Source: Enoplosus armatus
Lineage: Eukaryota; Chordata; Actinopteri; Centrarchiformes; Enoplosidae
DNA length: 64,000 nt
Direction of reading: 5' to 3'
Assembly (NCBI RefSeq): GCF_043641665.1
Contig: NC_092188.1
Location: 14,839,704 to 14,903,703 of the forward strand
In this document: positions 23,749 through 36,767 of the stretch, piece after piece
Layout of the letters: every line of letters begins with the position of its first letter
How positions within the stretch are numbered: the stretch's first letter is position 1
Notes under the pieces: model-generated
What the model was told of the DNA's origin: nothing
The model's input: only the letters and a program-made list of their open reading frames with translations
Database searches by the model: none
Program-made: the position numbers and the translations under genes

Positions 23749-24777
23749 TGAGCTCAGTGCCTTGAGTTCCTTAGCATGCTCCTAACATGAGAGCATATTG
23801 ATATAAAAGGAATATTACATCCGGTGAATCAGTAAAATATGAAGTTTGACATGAGGCAAAGTCATTGCACTTGTCGTGTCTCTCATGCCAGTTTGGCAGG
23901 AAGTGTAGGAAGGATAGCACTTGAAGTGTGTTGCTCTCTGTAGATGAAGACCACAGTGGTTGTGGTTGCCCTAAAGCCAGGTGCTGCTGAGAAATACTTA
24001 TCATATCAGAGGAGTTTCAGTATCTCATCAGTGCAACTCCCCATACAATCAAAAGGAATGTAGATGTTAAAAAAAACAAAAAACAACAGCAGCAATGCTG
24101 CAGTGTCCTTCCTCGAGCTCTGGGTCCATACTGTAACTTGCAGCACAGAAATACAGTAAAGTGTCACACCACGGTGTTGAAGGGGGATGAGTGGAGAGAA
24201 GCCAATATGCAATTATTTCTTATTGAATCAGCACAAAGTGGCAGCCTTACAGTGCTCCACTCTGGCCTGGATCAAGACCACTTGTGGTGCTGGCTGAAGA
24301 AAGGCGCTAGCTCAGCAGGCACCCAAAGAGAGCGCCGCTCCATTTCCTTGCAAATTTCCCAGATTGTTTGACATCGAGGAGCATTTGATCGTTGGAAAAA
24401 ATCTGGGCTGTAGGGATTACTGCCATTTATGGTTTCAACGTGGATGGGGATAAAAGTTGCGAGTCAGACTTACTTTGATGTTTTTATACCATTGTAACTT
24501 GGCTGAAATGTTAGAAGGTGGCTTGTAAAGAATAATTACTATGTTTTAGAGCTGGAAGTGATTGTGCTATTATCTGTATAGCTGTAGAACCTGTTTTCAT
24601 ACCAGTCTGCAGTTTAGCAGCACCAGTTCATTACAAAAAGCTCTGGTATTCAGTGTCGTAGCTGGACTTGCGCAATGAGTTTGTTCAGGTACAATAAAAG
24701 TGAAACGTAACTCTCTGTCAGCACTAACGCTGATCACTGAAGACCTCAGTAGGTTACTCAGGCAGGTTTAGTGTGGG

Positions 24778-24794
24778 TGTGTGTGTGTGTGTGT
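24778..24794. repeat. (GT)n microsatellite
   Basis: About eight GT units. Confidence 0.85.
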
Positions 24795-25358
24795 CTATAT
24801 CTCCCCCTGGCACAAGCAACAGCCCACATGGAAAAGGGCAGTTTTCTGCCAATTAACACTCAACAGCTTATACAGTATATCCCTACTTTCACACACAGAT
24901 GCTCACCTGGCATACCCTCTCCACGTCTCCCTCTCTCACACACTGAGTCAGCCTTGCAGGTGGCAACGTGTTGATTTAAATGCATGAAATGCCATCGTCA
25001 GCGAGAGGGTCGTGTGGAGTTCCTGCTCAGACCTTCAGACGCACTTCCTACAGATAACAAGGTCTGATAACCACGGCCACACCGGAGCAAAGGATCAGGG
25101 GATGATCTGCAGAGTAAGAGTGACACCCCTTGATGTGAAAGTCGTAGGTGTTAACATGCATGGTGTGATGCCTGTAACACTGCAGAACGAGAGAACGAGC
25201 GCGGTAGCTGGCCGTCTGATCTGCTTCTCGCATGACTGTTGGTTTGGCAGACTACACAAAGTACTAAATGGCATGTATGAGCATGTTTAAGTTTTGTTTT
25301 CTCTGAGTGAGCATGCGAGAAGGATGGCATTGTTATCAGTCTCCTACAAGAAAAATAA

Positions 25359-25379
25359 ACACACACACACACACACACA
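25359..25379. repeat. (AC)n microsatellite
   Basis: About ten AC units, the first of three dinucleotide tracts within 450 bases. Confidence 0.9.
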
Positions 25380-25551
25380 GTGACACACACCCGGGCTGTA
25401 AAAATCGTGGTGGCTGGTGGACACAACCTTTTCATGTCCCTGCCGCTGGTCATTAATCCTGATCTCTGAAGCTCCCGAGAAGAATAGACCCACTGTAGTG
25501 CTGGGAGACCAGAGTGAACCAGGAACAAGACCTTGGATACACACTTGTACA

Positions 25552-25553
<2 letters not shown>

Positions 25554-25593
<40 letters not shown>
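25554..25593. repeat. (CA)n microsatellite
   Basis: About twenty CA units. It is complementary to the (GT)n tract at 25,773. Confidence 0.95.
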
Positions 25594-25595
<2 letters not shown>

Positions 25596-25770
25596 ATGCA
25601 AAATGGGGGCCAGGAGTGCCAGCCTGGCAACTTCACAAATGGCCCACTAGCCTAATAATTTTACTGCATGCATTCAGTTGCATTGTTATGTATTCTGAAT
25701 AGATCTTCTATTGACATTTTTTCTGTTATTTAGGCCTTGTCTATAGTCAGTGGCTCTTTGTCATTTTGGT

Positions 25771-25772
<2 letters not shown>

Positions 25773-25808
<36 letters not shown>
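25773..25808. repeat. (GT)n microsatellite
   Basis: About eighteen GT units, inverted relative to the CA tract 180 bases upstream. Confidence 0.95.
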
Positions 25809-25811
<3 letters not shown>

Positions 25812-27049
25812 TCAGGGTGTGCGGTTGTCTATCAGTGTCTGGCCTCGACTCAACCTCCCGCCCAGGCCAGTGTGTTGGCTGCCCCCCCTTGAAATGGATA
25901 TTCCTTGCGTTTGCCAGGGAGTCTGAAGCGAATGTGTGTTAGTGTGGCTGCCTGGCCCGCTCCCATGTGTGCCAGCTCGGGTCATGTAATGTATGTGGAC
26001 GATGATGTACACGTACAGCCGGGCATGCAGGCGGCGCAGGTTGAGCAGGGAGAGAGGGGATACTCATTCCAACACTCCCTTCATAAGAGTTAATCATTAG
26101 CTACTTCGGCACAGTTGGTAGCCAAGTGGAATGTCGAGGGGTTTGCTGTTTGTGATGGCAGTCCTCCCTCAAAACAGGCCACAACAACAGGCCATTACAT
26201 CACAGCAACTCTTTAACAGGCCATATTAAGTCCTTCTGACAAGATTTACATTGTCTGCTGTTCTCATCTGTATATGTTTTTAATCTGTTTTCTTCCTGTG
26301 TCAGCAGTGAGGGCATTCCTGGGCAGGTGTTCACTTTCCACAGTTGGCCAGTGTTGTGTAATAGTGATTGTAAGCCTCTCTGCTGCTGACCACAGGTATG
26401 TCTGGAGAGGGCTCGGCCACGATCTCATTGGTGAGGTTTGTGTACCGCCTGGGGGAGGCTGAGGACTGCCTGAAAAATGATAACACACGTTGTAGCTTAT
26501 CAATTGTTGAATATTCTGAGGGAAGGATGTAGCTCTCTAGTAAGGACTTGAAAGATTAGCGATGGATGCGTGCCTGGTGTGTATGTGTATTGATCGGTGA
26601 TGCAAGCGAGGTATTATGTTTCACCACTAGATATCTCCACCTCTTCCAAATCTCTCGCTTTCTCTCTCTGGGTCCCAAGACACCCCCTCTGAACCACACC
26701 CCTCAGCACACACTGCATCTGATCACAATCTCCACGCGTCTGTTCACCACACTGATCTGTGTTGATTACCTGACACCTGCAAAGATAACTTGTGGTTTAC
26801 CTCGGCTTACATATCCATCTCTCACTTATACAGTATGTTAGAGCCACTGTCGCTGTGTCTGTCCTCGTCCTCTTCCACGAGGATCTCCGTCTGTGTTGTC
26901 TTGTCCCACGACAATGTGCAGAAATATATATATGTGTGTGTGTAAAAGGGTGAAGAAGAGACAGTAAAAAACCTTTCTAATGATAATGTTCTTATATTGT
27001 CCTTCATTTTTCATCTCTGTAGAACAGATTCCTGTCCCTTTTTCTCCAT

Positions 27050-27960
27050 TTGTTTCCCTTCCTCTCCCCTCCTCTCCTCTCCCCTCCTCTCCTCTCCTCT
27101 CCTCTCCTCTCCCCTCCTCTCCCCACCTCTCCTCTCCTCTCCCCTCCTCTCCTCACCTCTCCTCTCCTCTCCCCTTCTCTCCTCTCCTCTCCTCTCCCTT
27201 CCTCTCCCCTCCCCTCCTCTCCTCTCCTCTCCCCTCCTCTCCTCTCCTCACCTCTCCTCTCCTCACCTCTCCTCTCCCCTCCTCACCCCTCCCCTCCTCT
27301 CCTCTCCTCTCCCCTCCTCTCCTCTCCTCACCTCTCCTCTCCTCTCCCCTTCTCTCCTCTCCTCTCCCTTCCTCTCCTCTCCCCTCCCCTCCTCACCTCT
27401 CCTCTCCTCTCCTCACCTCTCACCTCTCCTCTCCCCTTCTCTCCTCTCCTCTCCTCTCCTCTCCCCTTCTCTCCTCTCCTCTCCTCTCCCTTCCTCTCCC
27501 CTCCCCTCCTCTCCCCTCCTCTCCTCACCTCTCCTCTCCTCTCCCCTTCTCTCCTCTCCTCTCCTCTCCCTTCCTCTCCCCTCCCCTCCTCTCCTCTCCT
27601 CTCCCCTCCTCTCATCTCCTCTCCTCTCCCCTCCTCTCCTCTCCCTTCCTCTCCCCTCCTCTCCTCTCCTCTCCTCTCCCCTCCTCTCCTCTCCTCACCT
27701 CTCCTCTCCTCACCTCTCCTCTCCTCTCCCCTTCTCTCCTCTCCTCTCCTCTCCTCTCCCTTCCTCTCCTCTCCTCTCCCCTTCTCTCCTCTCCTCTCCT
27801 CTCCCTTCCTCTCCTCTCCCCTCCCCTCCTCACCTCTCCTCTCCTCTCCTCACCTCTCACCTCTCACCTCTCCTCTCCCCTTCTCTCCTCTCCTCTTCTC
27901 TCTTCCTCTCCTCTCCCTTCCTCTCCCCTCCTCACTTCTCCCTTCCTCTCCTCCCTCCCT
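27050..27960 (+). repeat. Long polypyrimidine (CTCTCC)n minisatellite
   Basis: About 0.9 kb is made almost entirely of C and T on the plus strand, built from CCTCT/CCCCT units with occasional CCTCACC interruptions. Longer blocks recur, for example CCCCTTCTCTCC at 27171, 27347, 27433, 27473, 27543, 27728, 27778 and 27877, so there is irregular higher-order duplication. All plus-strand frames stay open through it only because pyrimidine runs cannot form stop codons; it is not coding. Mirror-symmetric purine/pyrimidine DNA of this length can adopt triplex (H-DNA) structure. Confidence 0.95.
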
Positions 27961-27977
27961 GGAGTCCTTTGTCTCAG

Positions 27978-28041
27978 TGTGTAAGGCGTCCCTGCAGTAA
28001 CTGCGAGTGAGGATTGGAGGGGATTTCTGCTCTGCGGGAGG
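27978..28041 (+). other. hivep3: Candidate non-coding exon after the polypyrimidine tract
   Basis: The pyrimidine tract runs into TTTGTCTCAG|TG at 27977, a good acceptor. Sixty-four bases later CGGGAGG|GTAAGA is a good donor. The segment has stops and would be a 5' UTR exon if used. It rests on splice consensus alone. Confidence 0.3.
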
Positions 28042-29404
28042 GTAAGAGGGCTTTGAGGGAAAATCCTTCCAACCCTGCCGCGGATCTGCAGAGCAAATCA
28101 AGGCAGGAGGCGATGCTCCAGCACAATCCTCCCCAGCCATGTCACTGTCACTGAAGCAGAGCCGTTGAACTAACCCCTGGACCCCCCTCCTTTAGCTGCA
28201 CTCTTTAAAAGCCCTGTGAAATCTGTGGAGCAGACTTCGCTAGAATCCAGATGTGTTTTGTCTCTCTCATGGTGCTGTCAGTCTGCGGTGTAGCATGTTC
28301 AGCCTTGAGGAACGCTCTCTCTCACCTGGCATGCCTTCATGCTTTGAGATGTGTCGGCTCATGGGGAGCTCTGAGGCATGCTCCTTTTTATCTTTGGGCT
28401 CACACTCAGCAGCATGATCCATAATCTAATATGCAAGATATAAAAGAAGAAACTGGCCTGTATGTGTGCTGTGGGTGGCACACAATGCATGTGCGTTTGT
28501 TATTTATCGCAAAGTCCCTGTAGGCAAGCTGTGCCCTAACATTGTCAGGTAAGGTCATATAAAGAACACCTCATTTTAGATGCTGTTAATTATGCAGGAG
28601 TGTGGTCGACTGCCATCACTTGGGAAGGTCATTTGCTCCTCACCTCATTAAAGGGCACAAAACTCTACAGATTTTGGTCTGCGTGTGTTGTGTTTAGGGT
28701 TGAACTGCTCATTTTTTTGCTGTGGTTTTGTGATGCTACTGACGCCATGCTGACATCCTGTTTGAGGTTAAAACTACCTTTAAAAGGCTTCAGGTTTTGC
28801 AGTTGTCTTCCATTTGATGTCAGTTCACACTGCAAACGAAGGTGTATTTACACAAGATGTGTTTGTGTACGCTCTGTAGGTATGCCTCTGCATGTTTATA
28901 TATATTCTGTGACTGTTTATGTGTACGATGTTTTTGCTGATGCCTCCATATTGCAGCCTCTAAGCGAGGGCGTCTGTTTCGCCTAATTGAAGGTCAATAT
29001 TTGCATGAGCATTCCTACAAACAACTTTCCTAGCTTGGTCTAGACAGAACACAGGCTACCACTGTACTTCAATAAAATGCCTGTCATCTGTCTACACTAC
29101 TGTACATTTGTGCTATGCCAAAGCAGTGGAAAGGTCTTTCATAGCCCGCTATTATTCTGCAAGAGATGAAAGAAAATCCCTTCCTGGTTGTTTGATTTTG
29201 TAAAACCAATCAGAATCACCAAGTGTATCCCTAAACTTTGTAAAGCACACCACTTCTCTTGCTAAATACTATTGGGGAATTAATCTGAGAAACATTTAGC
29301 ACATGGCTAATTAAATTCAGCAAACGTGGGAATTTCCTTAGTTGATGATGCTTTTCCCTAATAGAGACAGGGACTTTGAAAACAGCAACAGTGACTGAAA
29401 GAGA

Positions 29405-29660
29405 GAAACGACAAATAATTGTCAACTATTTTGATAATCGTTGTAGTCACTTTTCAAGAAACAATAATGGAAAACCAATTCTCTGGTTCCAGCTTCACAA
29501 GTGGCAGGATTTGGTGCTTCTCCTTGTCATGCACTATATATAATAGTAAACTGAATACCTTTGCATTTTGGACTTTTAGTTAGACAAAATAATTAATAAT
29601 ACATTTGAAGATGTGACCCTGGGCTCCAAAAAGTTAAAATTGATGTTTTTTTCAATGTTA
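29405..29660 (+). mobile_element. Copy of a widespread teleost interspersed repeat
   Basis: The order CAACTATTTTGATAATCG, CTGGTTCCAGCTTC, TAGTAAACTGAATACCTTTG, TTGAAGATGTGACCCTGGGC follows a repeat seen very often in teleost DNA, whose ends are rich in ATCGATTAATCG. No coding capacity. Class not assigned; borders approximate. Confidence 0.6.
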
Positions 29661-30670
29661 TTGTAATTGTAACAGAATCAATTACCATTGTCCTTTGTAA
29701 ACATTCATCACAGTTTACAGACCAACTTCCTGGTTCCACACTTTCAATAGTAGTTCTCACTCAGTTCTTCTACTACTCAGTTCAATGAGGGCTCATTAGA
29801 GACCTTACAGTTGCGCTGACTTTCGGTTTTACCTCCAAATAAAGTGGAAGCTAATCTGGTTTGTTGCCTCATTGGACTTATATTTAACAATAGAATGCTG
29901 CAATGTTGTTGCGTTTTGAAATCTGAACAATTACTGTGGTAAGCACAGTGTTATCATAAGTAAACATACACTAAAACTTGAAAACATGCTGGTATGGTAC
30001 TTAAAACTATGAGCTGGGACCAGAAACCAGTTCCACTACTGCACTACTGATTTTAGTGTTAGTCTAAGTAAGATTATGTTTTACTGACTCTGGCTTCAAG
30101 GACAAAACCGTATTTGCTTATTTGGGTGTCTGTCTCTAATAATCCTTGATGAGACAGACTGCTCCTGCGCTTGAGTTCATCCACCAGTCAAACAAAAGGC
30201 ACAACAGTAGTTGAATCATCTCAGGCAGGATGAAGCTCCACAATGCACTGCAGCTTAAGTGAAGTAATCTCGTGTCACATTCGTCACACTGTCACGGTGG
30301 ATTAACAGTTGAAGATGAACGGTCAGGTGGTCAGCGGTGCTGCTCGGCATGATTCGCTCTGTTAGGGACGTTATGGGTGGAAGGTAGAGAGAACAATTTG
30401 TTTGTTATGGTAGATGTTCTGTCACATACAGCTGCTGACACAGACTCACCCAGCGTAATGGAGAAAGTAAACACAGGATGAAAAAAAAGCTGCTCGTCAC
30501 AGGGCTACGTGTTTGTCCTCTGCTGCTGGACGCTAAAGCCAAGGTTTTCGCCACCTTTTCAGGGGAGCAAGGATGGATGAGATGGGATGGATTGCGGGTG
30601 AAGCTGAGGAAAGAGGCAGAATGAAGGCAAATAGTTGAGGCTAACACATGACAGTCCTGCACATAAGGTC

Positions 30671-30755
30671 CATCCATCAATCCATTTTCTATACTGTATC
30701 TGCTGATCCTGTGCAGGGTCATGGGATCTGCAGCGTATCCCAGCACACACTCGAC
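30671..30755. repeat. Interspersed repeat fragment with CATC tandem start
   Basis: CCATCCATCAATCCATTTTC followed by TGATCCTGTGCAGGGTCATG and TATCCCAGC resembles a common fish repeat of the form (CCAT)n, CCGCTTATCC, GGGTCGCGGG, CTATCCCAGC. Diverged; borders approximate. Confidence 0.45.
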
Positions 30756-32394
30756 TAGAAGCACATAACTGTAAAGTTACATGAATTGGATATTGGTATG
30801 AACTAAGATTTACAGCCATGACCAAGACAAAAGCTTTGAAAGACATATGTGGCATATGTTTTGGGGGAAAGGACAGAGAATACTGTAGGAAGCTCTTCCT
30901 CAGTCGGAGGTGTTACAATCATTTCTATTATGTAATCCTCCTGTCCTCAACAACCTCAAACAGTCAGCAGTCCCAGTGTTTGCACCCAGGTAGTCCCCCA
31001 CCTCCTCCCTTTTTTCCTGCTTTGCACTGTCAGCGCAGTGCTAGGGAGCAACCCCAGCTTAGTCACTGCAGACTTTGATTTTTCATCACCACTCTGCAAC
31101 TCTAATGTGCTTAACGGCACACAGCACTCGTCCCATGAATACCCTACTCTTTCCCCCGATGTCAGCTGACAGGTTGCCGGTTCAGTGTAGAAGCTAGGGG
31201 GAAGGAGAAGGAGGTTGTGGTGGTGCATCTCTGGCTCCAGGGTGGATGCCATATTTCACTCTGACACCCGCACCCATTGGGAAACCAGGAGCTGCACAGC
31301 TGGTAGCATGTGACCAGATGAGGAGATGGAAGGTTCAGCTCCCGCGACTGCTCTTCCCCTTGTTCTTGAGGACCCTCCCTCTTTCTTTGTCTCACTACAG
31401 AAGAGCGTCCAAGCTGTAGTAGCGTGTGGATATCTAGCCTATGATTAAGGCTTTTTGAGAGCACAGTAGCTGGAGCAGCGGGGCTGGGTTCCTACTCACT
31501 GCCCCTGAGTAGGGTGTCAATTACTGTGGGAGTGCCTAAATTACACAGAAGAGGGAGATCAGGAGAAACCCAAGTGAGAGTTTTGGAGAGAGAGGAGGGG
31601 GGGTAGAGTGGAGAAATCAATTTGTCTCTGAGTGAAAGGAGGGTGAGACACTCACAAACACATTGTTTCAGGGGTAAAAAAAAAAAAGATGCCCTGTGTG
31701 CGATTACATGATTTCAAAATAGTTTTTATGAAAAGCAATGAATCAAGATTGTAAATCTTGAGATGACTTCTTGAGCTAAATTCCATGGGCGATTTGAAAG
31801 TATAATGTTTCTTTGTCAGCCTGTGAGATGGATGGTCTCTCCGGTCTTGTGAGAGCGAGCTGTCCCTGTTGCTAAGCCAGCAACAGTGTTTCTTTCATTG
31901 GTCATAGTTGTGTTTTGGCTTGCATGATTGGTCATGTTGTTATCAGCATTAGGGATACACAAGTCATAAGTTGGATGGCTACTTGATGGCTTTGGAGTGG
32001 CTGCAAAGATGGAAAGAGGGCATGTTTTTCCTGGACTTTTTGTTCTAGCATCTTCCTCTTTTGTTGTTGCTCAAACACAGCTGCAAAGCTCAGAGGCTGC
32101 AGTTTGCAGAGAGTATCAGTGTTTCATCCCATCAATCTACGTAATGCACTGTTTATTGCTTTTCTGTGTAACTACCGTGTTATCAGATTATCCTCAGTGC
32201 AGTTTTTCATGATGAACATTGTGTTTCATTGTATTCTGCCTCTCATCGGCCAAGTCCCTAGTCTGTGTGTCATCAAACAAGCCTGAATAAAGATTTCAAA
32301 AATGTTATCCTCTAAGGACAGGCTAGGTCTTTAATCTGAGGGTCATATTTATTGATGTATTTATGCTTATCCTCTATCTAATGTCAGTCATTTT

Positions 32395-32775
32395 TAGCCA
32401 TGCTAGCAGGGTGGCTCTATGGATGGCAATGTGGTTCTTTCAGTCGCCCAAGACTTTCGCCAGACTAAAATATCACTATTGGGTGGATTGCCATGAAATT
32501 TTGTACAGACATTTGCAAATGGTGCATCCTAAATTTGGTGATCCCCTGACCACCATGAGGTTGACAATTTTGATTTTGGGTGAAATATCTTGAAAACTGT
32601 TGGATGGAGTGCCGTAAAATTTGCTACAGATGACAGGCTAAACTAAGATGGTGAACATATATTACCTACTAAAAATCAGCTTGTTGGCATTATCACTGTG
32701 AGCATGTTAGCATGCCAGCATTTTTAGCTTCAAGCTCAAAGAATTGCTTTGCATAACTACAGACTCACACAGCCA
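32395..32775 (+). mobile_element. Teleost interspersed repeat, copy A (plus orientation)
   Basis: Starts TTTTAGCCATGCTAGC and contains GGATTGCCATGAAATTTTGT, TTTGGTGATCCCCTGACC, AAGATGGTGAACAT and GTGAGCATGTTAGCATG. The same string of blocks occurs inverted at 39,520-40,020. No coding capacity; probably an old non-autonomous element typical of percomorph fish. Confidence 0.7.
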
Positions 32776-33035
32776 CTAACATAGCTTAGTATGAAAATAA
32801 TACTTCAATAACTCATTATGTTTCTCTGTCACTAAATATTTTATTTATCTTATCTGTTTAAAATGTATCATATGGTCGAGTAACATACTTTCTGTTTACA
32901 GCATTTTTCTCAGTATAATATTATAGGGGCCATCAAATCAAATCTTCAACAAACCTAACATATAGCCAGACAGGTGAATTATGTTCTTGTTTTACTCCAA
33001 TTGAACCCTTCAACTGAGAGATGGTTTATGTTGAC

Positions 33036-33045
33036 CTGTCAATCA
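33036..33045 (-). promoter_or_regulatory. PBX-MEIS/PREP composite motif TGATTGACAG
   Basis: CTGTCAATCA on the plus strand is the exact complement of the TALE homeodomain composite site. One of three exact copies in the hivep3 intron. Confidence 0.35.
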
Positions 33046-33243
33046 TCCTTTGTACAGCCTATATGAAATGACGTCTCTTCCAACCACATGCCTGTTGAGT
33101 CTTGCCAGACCACAATGAGCCGAGTAAAAACTGTGGGCTGACAAGACCGGGTCTGCCAGGACCTGCCTAATGTGATTTTGCTTGTATTTGTGTTTTTGGT
33201 AGGTGTCAAGTGTATGCATGTGCATGTACATGTGTGTGTAAGC

Positions 33244-33265
33244 ATATATATATATATATATATAA
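33244..33265. repeat. (TA)n microsatellite
   Basis: About eleven TA units. Confidence 0.9.
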
Positions 33266-35368
33266 AATCCAGGGAGTGTTCTTACTGAAATGAACAGTCC
33301 TGATGTACGCTTCCCTTTGCTCTTTACTTCACCTTCTTCACTTTGCTGCATTTGTTTAGAAGCTGGTTAACTTTGATGGTATGCCTAGTTTGAGTTTTCT
33401 TCAATTTGCAGTCAGACTGCTTCAACAATGAAAGCTATCCTACTTGCCAGTCCCCAGATTAGATTTTCTTGGTTTTAAGATTAGATTTAGCAGCTCACTG
33501 GAGGGCGCATCTTGCCATTTGTTTAAATTTCGTGGGTTTGGGCTTATGACTTTCTCGTCGGCTTTTTAAATGGTCTATAAAAACATTTCTGTTCTTCCAG
33601 GAAGTTATGTTGTTAGCCTGTTGTAGGTTTTAAGTGTTAAAAAAGTTATACAGCAACAAGTACTGTTTTCTCAAAAGTGTTGTGGAGACCTGGGATGCTT
33701 TGAGTAACCGTAATCCACTTCATTTTGTGCCCGTCAGCAGAAAGTGACGAGCTGAACTTGTCTGAACCTACAGCTGCTGACCACAAAAAGACAGCTGACA
33801 AGCTCGTTAACCACACACGTCACCAGGTTTCCCTTATTGGTCAGCTCTGTAGGAAATGAAAAAACTTCTAGTGATAGTTTTTATTGTATCACTTGCAGTG
33901 TGAATGTATAGTCAGTGTTTCAGAGACAAACATGTTAGTTGTGAAGGGAAGAATAAATCAAGAACCACTACATCAGCAAACACTTGATGATATGATACTT
34001 TTTGAAAATGTGCTCCCATCAAACAGCAAGTTGTACAGTTGTGGTAACCTAAGTGACTGCCGGCTTTAGCCTCATATTAAATGGGAGTGGTGTCATGTTC
34101 TCATCTAACTCTTGGGAAGCTAATTAGTGTATTTCCCAAAATATTGATGTATTCCTTTCAAAGATTCCACATTGAATTTGTTTCTATTGTAGCACATTTT
34201 TTCTTAGACAAACCAAGTGGTGACAAACCATTGGTTCCTCTCAAATTCTCCACAGAAACTCACCTTACCCTTGCTCCTCTGTTACTCTGTCACGTTGGTG
34301 CAAATCCAGCTGGGACTATCTGCATTTAAACAATTAGATGTGTGAGAGCTTTGCATCATTTCTGATGACTCTGCTTTTCTAAAACCAAGGAATTGTACTG
34401 CGCTAAGGTGGATCATTCAGTTCAAGAAAACTGATATAAACCAGTAAAAAAGTCCAAAAGATTTCACAGAAACCCTTTTATATTTCTGTTAGTAATAATG
34501 AAATAATAATTTAATGTTCAGTTCTTGAAAGGCAGCCAATAACCATGGTTGATAAGCAACCTGTGGCTCTATGAGATTGTGGTGAGATTTCAGGTTAGCG
34601 TAATATTAAACGTGGTCGCGGCTGTGCATTTTATTGGGTATTTTAAGGCAGATTCAGGTATCACTGAGCCAATAATTGGAGCAATCTCCTCTGTAATGGC
34701 CAATTCATTGTACGACTGCTTGATACCCAATCTGCAGTCCTGAGGTGAGCAAATTGTGTACCTGAGGATATACTGAGATCGTAGTGTTATCTAGTAACCT
34801 GCCAAGACAGAAAACTCTTACAGTAAACATTCCCAGTGGGAAAACATTCCCAGAGGTAACACAATGATGCAATGTGTGTATGTCCTTACAGAGAAGCCAG
34901 TGAAGCCCGGCTCAGGGCATGTTCAGAGACAGGGCTTCAACCTGTATTGGATGACAAATCAGCCGTACGTAACCGGGCAAGAACTAACAGGAAATCAATG
35001 TATCCAGCCACCTATACTACATCAATATAGTGTCTCACTTTCTCGCCAAGAGGCTGCTCATCTCGCTGTCTTTCTCTCTTCTTCTGTCTCTCTCTTTTTT
35101 TTCTCTCTCTCTGGTTTCTGTGTCTCTGCAGTGTGCTTCTTTGAAAGCCACAGCATCTCTATTTTAAGGACGTCTTTGTTTCTCTGCTTTGTATTCAAAT
35201 GATCAGGCTCACAGGCAGGAGGATGCAGCTCTGAAGACGAGTGGGTAGGTGGGGAGAGGAGGGAAGAGAAGTGGCGAGCCGGCTTTCGGAGTCAGGTTTC
35301 TCCTAACCAGATCGTTGGTGAGGTGATGACAGCTGGAGGAATGCGCCACTAATTCCCCTAACGCGGGG

Positions 35369-35378
35369 CCACGTGACC
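35369..35378. promoter_or_regulatory. Extended E-box CCACGTGACC
   Basis: A CACGTG E-box with flanks close to the TFE/MiT-family type, inside a small CpG-containing patch (CTAACGCGGGGCC) of otherwise AT-rich intron. Motif evidence only. Confidence 0.3.
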
Positions 35379-36400
35379 TTCGGGGCTCGCTTACCTTACC
35401 AGAGCAATTTGAACGGTTTGGGTGGTCAGGGGAGAGAAAAATGTCCATTTATAATGTGCGTGTCATACACTGTATATGCATGCTATGATTTGGTCTTATT
35501 CAGAAGCAGTGCGTATATGCAGGAGTCTGGTTTTGTTACCGTAGCCTGGAACCAGACGGTGTGGCTGTGTGTGGCCTTCCCCAGTGGACAGACTAGACTG
35601 CACCTCCCAGCAACAATGAGTACAGCCAGTGACACATTTCTGTCTGTCTGCTAACGCAAAGTGGGCCAGTTGGTTTGCGGTAGAGTGGGCCATGTTTGAC
35701 TTACAGCACATGAAGGTATCCCATAATTTTAATCTCGGAAGTCTCTTGTTAGTAACTCGATTTCCTTGTAGTAGAGTTTGTAGTAGAGGTTTGGTAAAGA
35801 AATTGGCTGCTGGCGTATGTTTGCTTGTCCCTGGCACTATGTTATGAAGCAGCGTGCAGGTATTGACATTCATCATGACATCTTAATCCCTCTCGACCTT
35901 GTGTTTACAGTACAGTAAGAATCTGTTTCTTTAGCTCTCTGCAGCGTGATATTTTAACATCTTCGGTGTCATCAAACCTTCAGCAGATCCATCATTACAA
36001 ATCCATGTCGTGTGCATGATCATTGCCCAACCCGACAGAACTTTATTTTATTTTATTTTTTTATTTTTTTATTAGTTCTAGTAAAAATCCCAAGCTTTAC
36101 AAACAGATAATCATGTCATCGGCAAAACGTCTAGAAGTCTTCATTTGATTTAATGGTTCTGCCATTTAAACACGGCATCCTGGATTTGAATATTTCCAAA
36201 AATTTGCGCGTCATCAGCTTCAATTAAGAGCAGAAACAAGCAGATAAAGAATAAATAATACAAAATATTTCATGTAACTTTGAAGCAACTTGCTTTTTAG
36301 CAGGCTTTGAGATATCTGTCTCTGAGGTTTCTGCCTCAATACAATAGAGGTAAGTGGTGTGTTTATTCAAAGCATAAGCAAAAATCTACAGCAACTTAAT

Positions 36401-36401
<1 letters not shown>

Positions 36402-36434
<33 letters not shown>
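36402..36434. repeat. (TAA)n microsatellite
   Basis: About eleven TAA/AAT units. Confidence 0.95.
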
Positions 36435-36721
36435 TATTCATTATTTGGAATAATTCATACAACACACGGTCAGCAGTATTCATAGGGACTATTTATCCTC
36501 TAGAAAGTACTTCTATGAATTATCCAGATATCTCAAACTCTGGACCATTAGGGGCACATTAGGGTTCAGGGGGTTGGGGGAGACCCCTCTGTAGCATTGT
36601 TCTTCATAATTATTTTAGAGGAACACAAAAACCTACAGTATTTGCATGCAGTAAGCAAACTTCTGTGGGATTTATGGTTGGCATGTATTCATGTATTCTG
36701 TAGATTCAGCATTTCACAATT

Positions 36722-36722
<1 letters not shown>

Positions 36723-36764
<42 letters not shown>
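36723..36764. repeat. (CA)n microsatellite
   Basis: About twenty-one CA units. Confidence 0.95.

Positions 36765-36767
<3 letters not shown>

Noticed and set aside
26980..28010. Three overlapping plus-strand open frames of 316-337 codons rich in Ser, Pro and Leu
   Set aside because: They exist only because the plus strand here is nearly all C and T, and every stop codon needs a purine. The complementary Glu/Arg-rich minus-strand frames have the same cause.
28600..28986. 128-codon plus-strand frame
   Set aside because: Hydrophobic, Cys/Val-rich translation typical of chance frames in T-rich DNA; no conserved motif.
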